Source: Marinirhabdus gelatinilytica (GTDB taxonomy: Bacteria > Bacteroidota > Bacteroidia > Flavobacteriales > Flavobacteriaceae). From it: 64,000 nucleotides of DNA. This document shows positions 52,260 through 61,115 of this stretch, piece by piece. The position numbers and the translations under genes are program-made. The first letter of the stretch is position 1, and every line of letters starts with the position of its first letter. The stretch lies in assembly GCF_003353425.1 (NCBI RefSeq), contig NZ_QRAO01000005.1, positions 1 through 64,000 on the forward strand. Reading direction: 5' to 3'. The notes under the pieces were generated by a model, which had not been told where the DNA came from, ran no database searches, and saw only the letters and a program-made list of their open reading frames with translations.

Positions 52260-52266
52260 ATCTTTG
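52259..52266 (+). promoter_or_regulatory. Putative -7 box for ypdA, four bases before ATG
   Basis: TATCTTTG matches TAnnTTTG and ends at 52266. The ATG is at 52271. Transcripts from it would begin at or near the ATG, giving a leaderless mRNA. The nearest TTG upstream (52242) is only 14 bases away. Confidence 0.45.
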
Positions 52267-52270
52267 TGTT

Positions 52271-53236
52271 ATGGTTTCAACAAAAGTCCTCATCATTGGC
52301 GCTGGCCCCATAGGCATTGCCTGCGCACTCGCCTGCCAAAAACAGAATCTCGATTATATTGTTGTGGAAAAAGGAGCGTTGACGCATTCCTTGTTCAATT
52401 ATCCCTTGAATATGAAATTCTTCTCCACTTCGGAAAAGTTGGAAATAGACAATATTCCTTTTATAAGCAATGAAGCCAAACCTGGAAGAAACGAAGCGTT
52501 GGAATATTACCGAAGGGTAGTTACGGCAAACAACCTCCATATACAGTTGTTTGAAAAGGTAACCGCGGTAAAAAAACAAGGGGAGCATTTTACCGTAACC
52601 ACGACCACTACTGAATACAAAACTGAAAACGTAATCGTAGCTACCGGCTTTTACGATATCCCTAAGATGCTGAACGTACCTGGTGAGGATCTTCCAAAGG
52701 TTACACATTATTACAAAGAGGCGCATCCCTACGTTTTACAAAAAAATATAGTGGTAGGTGCCAGCAACAGTGCGGTAGATGCCGCTCTGGAAATTTGGCG
52801 CAAAGGTGGAGAAGTTACGATGGTAGTACGCGGAAAGTCTATTGGCGAACGAGTGAAATACTGGGTAAAGCCCGATATTGAAAACCGCATTGAAGAAGGC
52901 AGCATCACAGCATATTTTGAAAGTGAAATTTCAGAAATAAAGGAAAACGAAGTTACCATACACACCCCTAAAGAAAAAAAGACCCTCCCCAACGATTTTG
53001 TGATAGCACTCACTGGGTACCGACCCAATTTTGAGTTTCTACGCAATATGGGCATTTCACTTTCTGATGAAAAGAATATCCCCTCCTACAACCCAGAAAC
53101 CATGGAGAGCAATGTAAACGGTATATATCTAGCAGGTGTTATTTGCGGGGGCACCGAGACCCATAAATGGTTTATAGAAAACTCGAGGGTTCACGCAAAA
53201 CGAATTGCAAACCACATTGCCAAGAAAGCTAGCTAG
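52271..53236 (+). CDS. ypdA: YpdA-family bacillithiol disulfide reductase
   Basis: A 321-residue flavoprotein of the YpdA family, which uses NADPH to reduce oxidised bacillithiol in low-GC Gram-positives and some Bacteroidota. It has an FAD Rossmann motif at the start (VLIIGAGPIGIACA), the NADPH motif VVGASNSAVDAAL near residue 165, and the family segments SLFNYPLNMKFFST and ICGGTETHKWFIENSR. ATG 52271 is used since the Rossmann strand begins at residue 5. It overlaps the convergent peptidase gene by four bases. Other bacillithiol genes are not in the window. Confidence 0.87.
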   Translation: MVSTKVLIIGAGPIGIACALACQKQNLDYIVVEKGALTHSLFNYPLNMKFFSTSEKLEIDNIPFISNEAKPGRNEALEYYRRVVTANNLHIQLFEKVTAVKKQGEHFTVTTTTTEYKTENVIVATGFYDIPKMLNVPGEDLPKVTHYYKEAHPYVLQKNIVVGASNSAVDAALEIWRKGGEVTMVVRGKSIGERVKYWVKPDIENRIEEGSITAYFESEISEIKENEVTIHTPKEKKTLPNDFVIALTGYRPNFEFLRNMGISLSDEKNIPSYNPETMESNVNGIYLAGVICGGTETHKWFIENSRVHAKRIANHIAKKAS

Positions 53237-54069
53237 TACCCTGCAAAACCAAAATTGAGCAATTTTTTGGTATGGTCGTATAGTTCTGGGAAATGCTCCT
53301 TGAACTCTATGGGAGATTCTATGAAATATTCGGCCAGGACGGCCATGAATTCATATTGGTTGGTAAATGCATAGGACCTAAAATAGCGGGTTTCGTCCAG
53401 TTTATTCTTTACTTCTTGGTGGGTCAATCGCTTTAGGATATTTTGGAACTGCTTCCCAAACCTTGTGGAATCCAGATCTCTACTTTTTTTGGCTTCCAGT
53501 TGCATGGCGTGCATAAATTCGTGGATTCCCAGGTTAAGATTGTCATCGGTAATACGGTAGCCGTTCTCGAAATCCTTCCACGATAGTACTAAAGCTTTTT
53601 CCCGAGGATTGAACTCTCCCTTGTGGTGGTGTTCGTTCATCGTGCTATAAAACTCTTCGGGATAGATGAGTATGTAGTCTATAAGGGAATATTCATAGTG
53701 TTTGCGGCCAAAACTGAGCATACAACCTACAGCAGCGATGAGGGTTTTCATCCTGTCCGTCACCTCAAGACCCTGTCTTCCCACAAATTTTTTATTGGCA
53801 ATAAACATAGCCACCCTATGCCTAAACTCTCTTTTGTGCCGTTTGGAAAGCAAACCGTAAAAATGGAATTCTTCTTCAAGGATTTTTTCCTGCTCTTTAG
53901 AAATATTCTTATACACAAGATAGTGGCGCAACAAAGGCCTATCGAACCTATTGGCATACCAGTTCTCGAATATTCTAAAGAGAAAAAGTAAAAAGCCCAA
54001 CAATACAATGGCATAGGCGTAGGGCGCTAGCCAAGTTGTATCGTTTTCAACTTGTAGGAAGTAGGTCAT
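53233..54069 (-). CDS. MtfA-like zinc peptidase (M90 family)
   Basis: A 278-residue protein with one N-terminal membrane helix (~14-32) and an M90/MtfA zincin domain. The zinc site is HEFMH at residues 183-187, where family members have HExxH, with a downstream EFMAVLAEYF supplying the third ligand. In E. coli MtfA acts on a glucose regulator, but the substrate here is unknown. The helix is extra compared with soluble MtfA. It is convergent with ypdA. Confidence 0.85.
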   Translation of the reverse strand: MTYFLQVENDTTWLAPYAYAIVLLGFLLFLFRIFENWYANRFDRPLLRHYLVYKNISKEQEKILEEEFHFYGLLSKRHKREFRHRVAMFIANKKFVGRQGLEVTDRMKTLIAAVGCMLSFGRKHYEYSLIDYILIYPEEFYSTMNEHHHKGEFNPREKALVLSWKDFENGYRITDDNLNLGIHEFMHAMQLEAKKSRDLDSTRFGKQFQNILKRLTHQEVKNKLDETRYFRSYAFTNQYEFMAVLAEYFIESPIEFKEHFPELYDHTKKLLNFGFAGY

Positions 54070-54152
54070 AGGTTTTTTGGGTGATGTAAGATACTAATTT
54101 ATCTACTAGAAATCACAACCTTAGATACCTAACGCTATGTTGCTATCTATTA

Positions 54153-54686
54153 TTACTTATTACGGCCCTCCCCCTTAAATTGCTGTGAATTATTTTTAAA
54201 AAGCACATTAAAAGTGGTCAAACTACCATAACAGCGTGTTATGTATTGTTGCAAGTCTACCTTGTCTTGGTCATCCAAGGTTTTGTTGCTGTTTATCTTT
54301 TGTTCCATTACACGCAGGCGATCACGCAACATCACTACTTTATGGAAAAAGGTATCTATGGGTATTTCTTTGTCCGTAAGGTTGGTATCCTTAGGTTTCA
54401 GGATTAGAGTCCCGCCTTTGTATTTATCGGCCAAGGGGACAACTTCAGATGCATCGCTCCATTTTTTCAGGATACTACGGAGGCTTTTTTCAACTTCGTA
54501 AAAGCTCACAGTATCCACTTCATCTTCGGCGGCCTCTATTACTTCAAACTCTTCATCGAAAGAAAGGGTTTCCAGTCCGTTTTCAATAAAAGTAACCCAA
54601 TACATCCGGCTGTCCACATTGGTCACTACACCTTTACCATATTCCTTGTGCTCTATCCTGGAGCCTATTCCTAATATTTTCTTCAT
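54153..54686 (-). CDS. Hypothetical protein with SH3/Tudor-like N-terminus
   Basis: A 177-residue cytoplasmic protein. The start IGSRIEHKEYGKGVVTNVDSRMY resembles the small beta-barrel seen at the end of UvrD/CarD-type proteins (G-x-V-x-H-xx-x-G-x-G-x-V). After an acidic linker, residues ~120-165 are helical and charged (MLRDRLRVMEQKINSNK, DLQQYITRCYG). I do not recognise a named family. It is transcribed alone between the peptidase and an AraC regulator. Confidence 0.7.
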   Translation of the reverse strand: MKKILGIGSRIEHKEYGKGVVTNVDSRMYWVTFIENGLETLSFDEEFEVIEAAEDEVDTVSFYEVEKSLRSILKKWSDASEVVPLADKYKGGTLILKPKDTNLTDKEIPIDTFFHKVVMLRDRLRVMEQKINSNKTLDDQDKVDLQQYITRCYGSLTTFNVLFKNNSQQFKGEGRNK

Positions 54687-54819
54687 CGGTTTTTTTCTGA
54701 ATTTGAAAATTACATATTTTTAAATAACAACAAACCTTTTTCACACAAAATGTAGTACAAAAAACATTCTGTAAAATGCTATAATTTTAATTTGTACCTT
54801 AGAGACCACAAAACAACTC

Positions 54820-55851
54820 ATGACCAAAATTGAAGTACAATCACTTCCGCTCTACGAAGTGATACAGGATATTGCAAAAGCTTTTAATGTAGATTATACC
54901 GAGAATTGTGGTGAGTACCACGTTACCATCCCAAAAAATTACGGTGAAGGCTATATAAAAGGGATAAATTTTGATGGCGGCTTTGGAATATTGATCTATG
55001 AATGTAAATTTCACAAAGACCTGGAATTTCATTTTGTAGTGGACGACGTGCACCCATTGAAGTTTTTATACTGTCTTAAAGGGGTAATACACCATAGGTT
55101 CCAAGACAATGCCAGCAATAATACCATCCAGCAATACCAAAGCTCTATAGTTGCCAGTAAAAGTACCAATGGACATATCTTACATTTTTCGGCAGATACC
55201 GAAGTACAGGTTGGGAGCCTAGAATTGGACAGGAAAGAATTTCAGGAAAAAGTGAATTGTGAGCTCAAGAGCCTCTCTCCAGAACTGAAGGAATTGTTTA
55301 CCGATAAGATGGCACTTCGCGAATTTTACCATAAAGGATATTACAGCCTGCAGATAGCCGACCTGTTTTCGAAAATACAAAGCTTTAAGAATAACGACTT
55401 TATACGTAGGATTTTCCTCGAAGGGCAAGCCTATAATATATTAACCCACCAAATTGTACAGTACCACGACGATATTAATGAAGAGGAAGTAAGTTCCATA
55501 CTGCGCAGTTATGAGATTGTACAAATAAAAAAAGCGGCTAAGATTATAGACCACCATCTTGCAGACCTAGAGTCAATAGAAAAAATTGCCGAAGAAATAG
55601 GGCTCAATATCAACAAACTCCAATTGGGCTTCAAACATCTTTACCAGACCACGGTAAATGGCTACGTACAACAAAAACGGATGATTCTGGCAAGGAACCT
55701 CCTAAACAATACCGATTATAATATTTCTGAGATAGTAGCCAAGATTGGCCTTTCCAGTAAAAGTTATTTTTCAAAAATCTTTAAGGAAACATACGAGATG
55801 TCCCCTTCAGAATACAGAAAGAACCGGAAGACGCTTCGAAACGACAAATAA
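54820..55851 (+). CDS. AraC-family transcriptional regulator
   Basis: A 343-residue soluble regulator. The C-terminal ~100 residues hold the two AraC helix-turn-helix units (SIEKIAEEIGLNINKLQLGFK and YNISEIVAKIGLSSKSYFSKIF) ending in the signature MSPSEYRK. The N-terminal ~230 residues are a sensor part with no known fold identified. Unlike the 49897-50988 regulator it has no membrane helices. A near-match -7 box (TACCTTAG, 54795-54802) precedes it. The target is unknown; the nearest downstream gene is a 52-residue membrane protein. Confidence 0.88.
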   Translation: MTKIEVQSLPLYEVIQDIAKAFNVDYTENCGEYHVTIPKNYGEGYIKGINFDGGFGILIYECKFHKDLEFHFVVDDVHPLKFLYCLKGVIHHRFQDNASNNTIQQYQSSIVASKSTNGHILHFSADTEVQVGSLELDRKEFQEKVNCELKSLSPELKELFTDKMALREFYHKGYYSLQIADLFSKIQSFKNNDFIRRIFLEGQAYNILTHQIVQYHDDINEEEVSSILRSYEIVQIKKAAKIIDHHLADLESIEKIAEEIGLNINKLQLGFKHLYQTTVNGYVQQKRMILARNLLNNTDYNISEIVAKIGLSSKSYFSKIFKETYEMSPSEYRKNRKTLRNDK

Positions 55852-56051
55852 CGTATTGGAGAAATCCAACAAAACGGTTCTAAAAATATTCTTTTTTCTC
55901 AAACACCTTAACAATTTCGCCACAAAAAATAACACATTTAACGTACTTTCAACTATTTGTTTTTCAATACGTTAAAAGCTGTTAAAAACATATTTTCAGA
56001 AATTTTCCTATGCTATCTTTAGGTTAACAAACAACTTAAAAACAGAAAAAC

Positions 56052-56210
56052 ATGAAAGATTTAATTTGGTTAATCGTTGTAATTTTAATCGTAGGATGGC
56101 TTATAGGTTTTATAGGTTTTGGAGAAGCGGTTGGTAACTTGATACATATTCTCCTCGTACTTGCCGTAATCGTAATATTATACAAACTCTTAACCGGCAG
56201 AAAAGTATAA
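56052..56210 (+). CDS. Small membrane protein, lmo0937 family
   Basis: A 52-residue protein with two hydrophobic helices (LIWLIVVILIVGWLIGF and IHILLVLAVIVILYKLL) joined by a short GFGEAVGN turn and ending GRKV. This matches the lmo0937 family of small membrane proteins, often linked to stress. ATG 56052 follows an A-rich leader. About 200 bases of AT-rich DNA without a gene separate it from the AraC regulator. A terminator lies ~90 bases downstream. Confidence 0.75.
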   Translation: MKDLIWLIVVILIVGWLIGFIGFGEAVGNLIHILLVLAVIVILYKLLTGRKV

Positions 56211-56298
56211 GCGAGTTGTGGGTGGGCGGTAAAGAGACAGAACCAACAGAAAGTGGCGTTCGCTTTGCACATCTCCACCTCAGTACTATATTTAATAC

Positions 56299-56333
56299 AA
56301 TCCCGAAACTGCTACCTGTTCGGGATTTTTTTT
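56299..56333 (+). terminator. Terminator after the small membrane protein gene
   Basis: AATCCCGAA (56299-56307) pairs with TTCGGGATT (56319-56327) and continues into T residues. Confidence 0.85.
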
Positions 56334-56366
56334 ATGTACTACAATACTTTTTTCGACGCCTTCCCA

Positions 56367-56401
56367 CAAAAAATCCCGAATACGCTATGCGCATCGGGAT
56401 T
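56367..56401 (-). terminator. Terminator of the tRNA-Arg transcript
   Basis: Read leftward, AATCCCGA pairs with TCGGGATT across a 14-base loop and runs into TTTTT. It uses nearly the same stem as the opposing terminator at 56299-56333. Confidence 0.8.
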
Positions 56402-56411
56402 ATGGATGTAG

Positions 56412-56485
56412 TGACCGCGGAGGGATTCAAACCCCCAACCCTCAGAGCCGAAATCTGATGCGCTATTCAGTTGCGCCACGCGGCC
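56412..56485 (-). tRNA. tRNA-Arg (anticodon UCG)
   Basis: On the minus strand a full cloverleaf forms. The acceptor GGCCGCG pairs with CGCGGTC, with a G-U at the second pair. The D arm GCGC/GCGC encloses AACTGAATA. The anticodon arm TCAGA/TCTGA has loop TTTCGGC, giving anticodon TCG (Arg, CGA codons). The T arm GGGGG/CCCTC has loop TTTGAAT. The discriminator base is A and CCA is not encoded. It starts 24 bases after the YqeY-like gene and has its own terminator. Confidence 0.95.
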
Positions 56486-56509
56486 TTATTGCCTTGCCCT
56501 ATAGCAAAA

Positions 56510-56962
56510 CTATTTCATCAATTTCTTTTTTACGATGGTGCTAATGGTTTTACCATCTGCCCTTCCTGCTGCCTTACCACTTACAATACCCATAACCTTT
56601 CCCATATCTACCATGGATGAAGCTCCAGTTTGTGCAATGGCATCGTCCACCAACTGCTCTATTTCAGCCTCGGTCATTTGTGCGGGGAGAAACCGCTCTA
56701 TAACGGCGGCTTCGGAAAGCTCTGGTGCTGCAAGATCCTCACGGCCCTGTTCCTTGTAAATTGTTGCGCTATCCTTGCGTTGCTTTACCAATTTCTGCAG
56801 TAGTTTAAGCTCTTCTGCCTCACTTAACTCCTCCTTTGCACCGCTTTCGGTCTGGGCAAGTAAAATTGCCGACTTTACAGAGCGTAATGCTTGCAGTGCT
56901 TCTTGGTCTTTCGCTTTCATCGCGGCCTTCATAGCCGTCATAATCTGGGTGGACAAACTCAT
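56510..56962 (-). CDS. GatB/YqeY domain protein
   Basis: A 150-residue all-helical protein of the YqeY family, related to the C-terminal tRNA-binding part of GatB. Motifs include LRSVKSAILLAQTE, KLVKQRKDSATIY and PAQMTEAEIEQLVDDA, then MGIVSGKAAGRADG near the end. It probably binds tRNA but its role is unsettled. It ends just before tRNA-Arg, so the two may be cotranscribed, and lies upstream of neither fts gene. Confidence 0.92.
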   Translation of the reverse strand: MSLSTQIMTAMKAAMKAKDQEALQALRSVKSAILLAQTESGAKEELSEAEELKLLQKLVKQRKDSATIYKEQGREDLAAPELSEAAVIERFLPAQMTEAEIEQLVDDAIAQTGASSMVDMGKVMGIVSGKAAGRADGKTISTIVKKKLMK

Positions 56963-57041
56963 GATCTCCTTTTATTGGACGCCAAAGATACTTAATTCCC
57001 AACATATTTCAGTAGAAATTTAAAAGGCCTTCTAACGAAAA

Positions 57042-57070
57042 ATGGCAACTTTTTTTTCTTTTATGGCAAC
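57042..57070 (+). promoter_or_regulatory. Direct repeat ATGGCAAC upstream of the second BLUF gene
   Basis: ATGGCAAC occurs at 57042-57049 and 57063-57070, 21 bases apart (two DNA turns), placing both on the same helix face about 50 and 70 bases before the BLUF ATG. This may be an activator site. It is only positional evidence. Confidence 0.35.
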
Positions 57071-57117
57071 ATAATTTCACAAATGCTTGTATTTTTATTG
57101 AAACAACCAACCATACA

Positions 57118-57534
57118 ATGAAACCATTACATACCATTTGCTATATAAGCAATGCAAAACCTGAACTATCTAATAGAGAGATAGAAGAAGTTTTTGAAGT
57201 TACATCTCACAATAACAATGAGTTTGACGTTAGTGGTATCCTTTTGTACAATATGGGACATTTCTTTCAGGTGATAGAAGGTGAAGAGGAACACATAATA
57301 GATCTTTATGAAAACAAGATAAAAGTAGACCCAAGGCACGAGGAGATTTTTGAGGTTTACAATAAAGCTACTACAAAGCCTGTATTTTTAGAGTACGATT
57401 CAAAATTCAACATCGTAAAAACCGAAGAAGACCTTCAAAAGATTAAAGATTACCTATACAATGTAAAAACTTCAACATCGGACAAACTTACCCGTTTATT
57501 GCGGCCTTTTGTATTGTTTAAAGATGTAAAATAA
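57118..57534 (+). CDS. BLUF domain blue-light sensor (short type), second copy
   Basis: A 138-residue single BLUF domain, paralogous to the 48755-49159 product. The flavin-binding set is intact: Tyr9 (TICYIS), Asn33 and Gln51 (GHFFQVIEG). As in the first copy, the fifth strand carries Tyr and Ser (FLEYDSKF) where Trp and Met are usual. The C-terminal helix again reads TSDKLTRLLRPF. Unlike the first copy it is not coupled to another gene and ends at a convergent terminator next to ftsZ. The output partner is unknown. Confidence 0.9.
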   Translation: MKPLHTICYISNAKPELSNREIEEVFEVTSHNNNEFDVSGILLYNMGHFFQVIEGEEEHIIDLYENKIKVDPRHEEIFEVYNKATTKPVFLEYDSKFNIVKTEEDLQKIKDYLYNVKTSTSDKLTRLLRPFVLFKDVK

Positions 57535-57543
57535 TCAATTAAA

Positions 57544-57573
57544 AAGGCCTGTTGCAAACTCACAACAGGCCTT
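57544..57573. terminator. Bidirectional terminator between BLUF and ftsZ
   Basis: AAGGCCTGTTG (57544-57554) is perfectly complementary to CAACAGGCCTT (57563-57573), with A residues before and an 8-base loop. It ends both convergent genes. Confidence 0.85.
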
Positions 57574-57596
57574 CCAAATTATAATGTAACCATACA

Positions 57597-59678
57597 TTAA
57601 TCTACATTATCGTGCAGGAACGAATTGTTGTTCCGTAAGTCTATATCATCATCGTCTGTATTTACAGAGGTTCTGGACAGACTGGTATCGGTATCTTTAT
57701 CTTCCAACTCAATACCCATTCGCTTGTAGGCGGGTTGTTTCTCGATATCCTCAATCTTGGAAGCACTATTCCTGAATTTATAATTAAACTCCTTCATAGT
57801 TTTTTTGCGCTCCTCGGTACGGGATGCCAAAAGTTTTGATATGGGCGTGTTCATCGGGTCCACATCTTCTGGCGCTACCTCCTCTTCTGGTTCCGGTTCC
57901 ACGGTCTTTGTTTTAAAGACTATTTCCTCTTCGGCAGCTTCATTCTTTGGTTTTGCATTTAATAATTCTGCTTCCTTTTCTTCATAATCGTCCAAACTAT
58001 AACGCTTCACTCCTTGGTTGGACACTTCGGTAATGGGCACTACCTCTACCGCTTCATTCACCTCTATATCCTCAATGTTTGAAGTGAGCGTCTCTTCTTC
58101 CTCCTCTTGCTTTTTGGTCTGTCCGCTCGCTGGTTTTGGGTCGTTTAATGGAAGGTCGAACATCAATATTTGCTCTTCTGATGCAGTATCAGTTTGAGTA
58201 GGTTCGATCTTCTTTTCAACTATTTTGAAATCTTCTTCGGGTTCAGGTTGTTTTGCTGAAATTTTCGTTTCGGTCTTTGGTGCGGGAGTTACAATCTCAA
58301 AACTATTTACATCAATTTCGTTGATGAGTAACTGCTCAAATTCAGCAACATGGTGAATGTCCACTAGTGTGGTTTCAACATCTATGTTCTTTATCAATTC
58401 TGAAGTTTCGATATACCCCTCAAAAGGTAATGAGGCCTGAGGCTCTTCTTGGGCTTTTTCCTCTACAACATTTTTTATTCTGGGTGCTGTTTTTGGAGGT
58501 TCTTCTTCGTCCAATACCAAGGTGTGCCTAATTACAGTATCCTCTTTTGGTGTCTCTGGTTTTACTTCGGTAGGTTTAGTGAGCTCCACTGGTGTTGCCC
58601 CAGGTTTTGTAGAGAGGTCCTGTTCTGCCTTTTGTTCTTCTTCCAGTGTGTGGATTATCTTCTTGGTTTCGGTATTACTTATATCGTCCTGCTGCTCTGC
58701 GTTAAAACCCGTAGCGATTACAGTGATAGCAACAGCCCCTTCCAGGGTTTCATCCTCACCAATCCCCATGATAATATTGGCGCTGTGACCTGCCTCGCTT
58801 TGTATGTGGTCACTAATTTCGCCTATTTCATCTATGGTAATCTCCTCGTGTCCTGAAACAATGAGCAACAATACATTTTTGGCTCCTGTAATCTTGTTGT
58901 CGTTGAGCAGTGGTGAATCCAACGCTTTGGTGATGGCCTCTTTCGCGCGGTTAGAGCCACTCGCACTGGCACTTCCCATAATGGCCGTTCCACTATTCGC
59001 TAAAACGGTTTTCGCATCGCGAAGGTCAATATTCTGTGTGTAGTGATGTGTAATAACCTCTGCAATACCTCGCGCAGCTGTGGCCAAAACTTCATCTGCT
59101 TTGGAAAAACCAGCCTTAAAGCCCAGATTTCCATATACCTCACGTAACTTGTTATTGTTTATCACAACTAGCGAGTCGCAATTCTGGCGTAGTTTTTCTA
59201 CTCCAATCTGCGCCTGTTCGCTCCTCATTTTTCCCTCAAACTGAAATGGAATAGTAACAATACCCACAGTTAAAATATCGAGCTCCTTGGCCATCTTGGC
59301 AATAATGGGTGCTGCTCCGGTACCGGTACCGCCTCCCATACCAGCAGTGATAAAAATCATTTTGGTATTGGTTGAGAGCATGTTTTTAATTTCCTCAAGG
59401 CTCTCCATGGCGCTCTGTTCACCAATGGCAGGGTTGGCTCCTGCTCCCAGTCCTTCGGTTAGCGACACCCCCAATTGGATCTTAATGGGTACGGCGCTGT
59501 TTTCCAAGGCTTGTGCATCGGTATTGCAGATCACGAAGTCTACTCCCTTTATGCCCTGACTGAACATGTGATTGATTGCGTTACTACCGCCGCCGCCAAC
59601 GCCTATCACCTTTATGACGTTGCTTTGGTTCTTTGGCATATCGAACGCAATGGTTGTTTCATCAAAATTGCTACTCAT
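57597..59678 (-). CDS. ftsZ: Cell division protein FtsZ
   Basis: FtsZ is the tubulin-like GTPase that forms the division ring. The GTPase core covers residues ~15-325, with the signature MGGGTGTGAAP near 108 and NTDAQAL. A very long acidic, Pro/Glu/Thr-rich linker (~330-650) follows. The C-terminal peptide ends NNNSFLHDNVD, the form seen in flavobacteria for FtsA/membrane contacts. At 693 residues it is far longer than E. coli FtsZ (383) because of the linker. It is the last gene of the division cluster, 101 bases after ftsA. Confidence 0.97.
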   Translation of the reverse strand: MSSNFDETTIAFDMPKNQSNVIKVIGVGGGGSNAINHMFSQGIKGVDFVICNTDAQALENSAVPIKIQLGVSLTEGLGAGANPAIGEQSAMESLEEIKNMLSTNTKMIFITAGMGGGTGTGAAPIIAKMAKELDILTVGIVTIPFQFEGKMRSEQAQIGVEKLRQNCDSLVVINNNKLREVYGNLGFKAGFSKADEVLATAARGIAEVITHHYTQNIDLRDAKTVLANSGTAIMGSASASGSNRAKEAITKALDSPLLNDNKITGAKNVLLLIVSGHEEITIDEIGEISDHIQSEAGHSANIIMGIGEDETLEGAVAITVIATGFNAEQQDDISNTETKKIIHTLEEEQKAEQDLSTKPGATPVELTKPTEVKPETPKEDTVIRHTLVLDEEEPPKTAPRIKNVVEEKAQEEPQASLPFEGYIETSELIKNIDVETTLVDIHHVAEFEQLLINEIDVNSFEIVTPAPKTETKISAKQPEPEEDFKIVEKKIEPTQTDTASEEQILMFDLPLNDPKPASGQTKKQEEEEETLTSNIEDIEVNEAVEVVPITEVSNQGVKRYSLDDYEEKEAELLNAKPKNEAAEEEIVFKTKTVEPEPEEEVAPEDVDPMNTPISKLLASRTEERKKTMKEFNYKFRNSASKIEDIEKQPAYKRMGIELEDKDTDTSLSRTSVNTDDDDIDLRNNNSFLHDNVD

Positions 59679-59779
59679 ATTGTTGTTTTTTGCGAGGTTT
59701 TATGTTTATCATTCTGCTTACGCAGTATTTTTTTATTTCTATTGTTCTAGCAGACTGCTGCTACCAACTACAACTTTTC

Positions 59780-61114
59780 TCATTCTGCATTGTCCAGGAA
59801 CTCCTTGAACTTCTCTGCCCATTTATCGAAAAACCGCTTTCGCTCTACTTTTGGTTCTTCTGCAGTTTCTGGTGTGCTACTTTCCATCTCCTCATTACTA
59901 TCCTCCTCCTGGGTTGCTTCCGTAGCTTTCATTTCTTTGGGAGTGGTGCGGTGTTTGTTTTCCAAACTGTTGAGCACTAACCCTACCGCTGTGGCATATA
60001 AGGGACTAGTGGTCTCGCTATCGCTATTTCCTGCCAAATGCTCGTTAGGGTACCCTATACGGGTGTCCATTCCCGTGATATACTCCACCAGTTGTTTTAA
60101 ATGCTGTAATTGGGAGCCTCCGCCAGTGAGCACGATACCAGCGATCAATTTTTTCTTTTGCTCCTCGTGACCGTAATTTTTTATTTCCAAATACACCTGC
60201 TCGATAATCTCCACTACACGCGCATGGATTATTTTTGAAAGGTTCTTCAAGGTGATTTCCTTGGGTTCCCTTCCACGCAATCCTGGGATGGAGACAATCT
60301 CATTATCCTTATTTTCCCCCGGCCACGCACTACCAAATTTCACCTTGAGCAATTCGGCTTGTTTCTCAATGATGCTACAGCCTTCTTTTATGTCTTCAGT
60401 AATCACATTTCCGCCAAATGGAATCACCGCCGTATGACGAATGATGCCGTCCTTGAAAATAGCAAGGTCGGTTGTTCCACCACCTATATCGATCAAGGCT
60501 ACACCTGCTTCTTTTTCTTCTTGGCTCAATACTGCATTTGCAGATGCCAAGGGTTCCAGTGTAATTCCCGAAAGTTCCAGACCGGTACTCTTTACACAGC
60601 GGCCAATATTGCGAATACTGGAAACCTGCCCAACGACCACATGAAAATTAGCCTCCAAACGACCGCCGTACATTCCAATGGGTTCTTTGATTTCAGCTTG
60701 ACCGTCTACCTTAAAATCTTGTGGGAGCACGTGTATGATTTCTTCACCCGGTAACATTACCAGTTTGTGTACTTGATTGCAAAGGCGCTCAATATCTTCT
60801 TCATCTATCACCTCGTCGCTATTGCTACGGGTAATATAATCGCTGTGCTGGAGACTACGTATATGCTGGCCTGCAATTCCCACTACAACATCTTCAATCT
60901 TTAATCCCGAAGAGGTTTCAGCATCCTGCACGGCTTGCTGGATGGACTGGATGGTTTGTGTAATGTTGTTTACAACACCACGGTGTACCCCGAGACTCTT
61001 GGATTTTCCTATGCCCAAGATCTCCATCTTCCCATATTCATTGTTCTTACCAATCATAGCAACAATCTTGGTGGTACCAATGTCTAATCCTACCGCTATG
61101 TTCTCGTTTTCCAT
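59780..61114 (-). CDS. ftsA: Cell division protein FtsA
   Basis: FtsA is the actin-like ATPase that tethers FtsZ to the membrane. The 444-residue product has VGLDIGTTKIVAMIG (phosphate 1), the SHS2-like 1C subdomain, VALIDIGGGTTDLAIF (phosphate 2), and GIVLTGGGSQL (adenosine motif). An acidic Glu/Thr/Ser-rich linker leads to a short amphipathic end (RFFDKWAEKFKEFLDNAE) that binds the membrane. ATG 61114 is used; the TTG at 61123 would overlap ftsQ by eight bases. Confidence 0.96.
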   Translation of the reverse strand: MENENIAVGLDIGTTKIVAMIGKNNEYGKMEILGIGKSKSLGVHRGVVNNITQTIQSIQQAVQDAETSSGLKIEDVVVGIAGQHIRSLQHSDYITRSNSDEVIDEEDIERLCNQVHKLVMLPGEEIIHVLPQDFKVDGQAEIKEPIGMYGGRLEANFHVVVGQVSSIRNIGRCVKSTGLELSGITLEPLASANAVLSQEEKEAGVALIDIGGGTTDLAIFKDGIIRHTAVIPFGGNVITEDIKEGCSIIEKQAELLKVKFGSAWPGENKDNEIVSIPGLRGREPKEITLKNLSKIIHARVVEIIEQVYLEIKNYGHEEQKKKLIAGIVLTGGGSQLQHLKQLVEYITGMDTRIGYPNEHLAGNSDSETTSPLYATAVGLVLNSLENKHRTTPKEMKATEATQEEDSNEEMESSTPETAEEPKVERKRFFDKWAEKFKEFLDNAE

Positions 61115-61115
61115 C

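Noticed and set aside
53233-54069. Toxin or phage-lysis function for the HEFMH metalloprotein
   Set aside because: Length, the third zinc ligand region and surroundings fit the MtfA/M90 family; no immunity or phage genes are near.
56216-56458. An 80-codon open frame on the plus strand
   Set aside because: It lies over two terminators and the antisense of tRNA-Arg and has no protein-like features.
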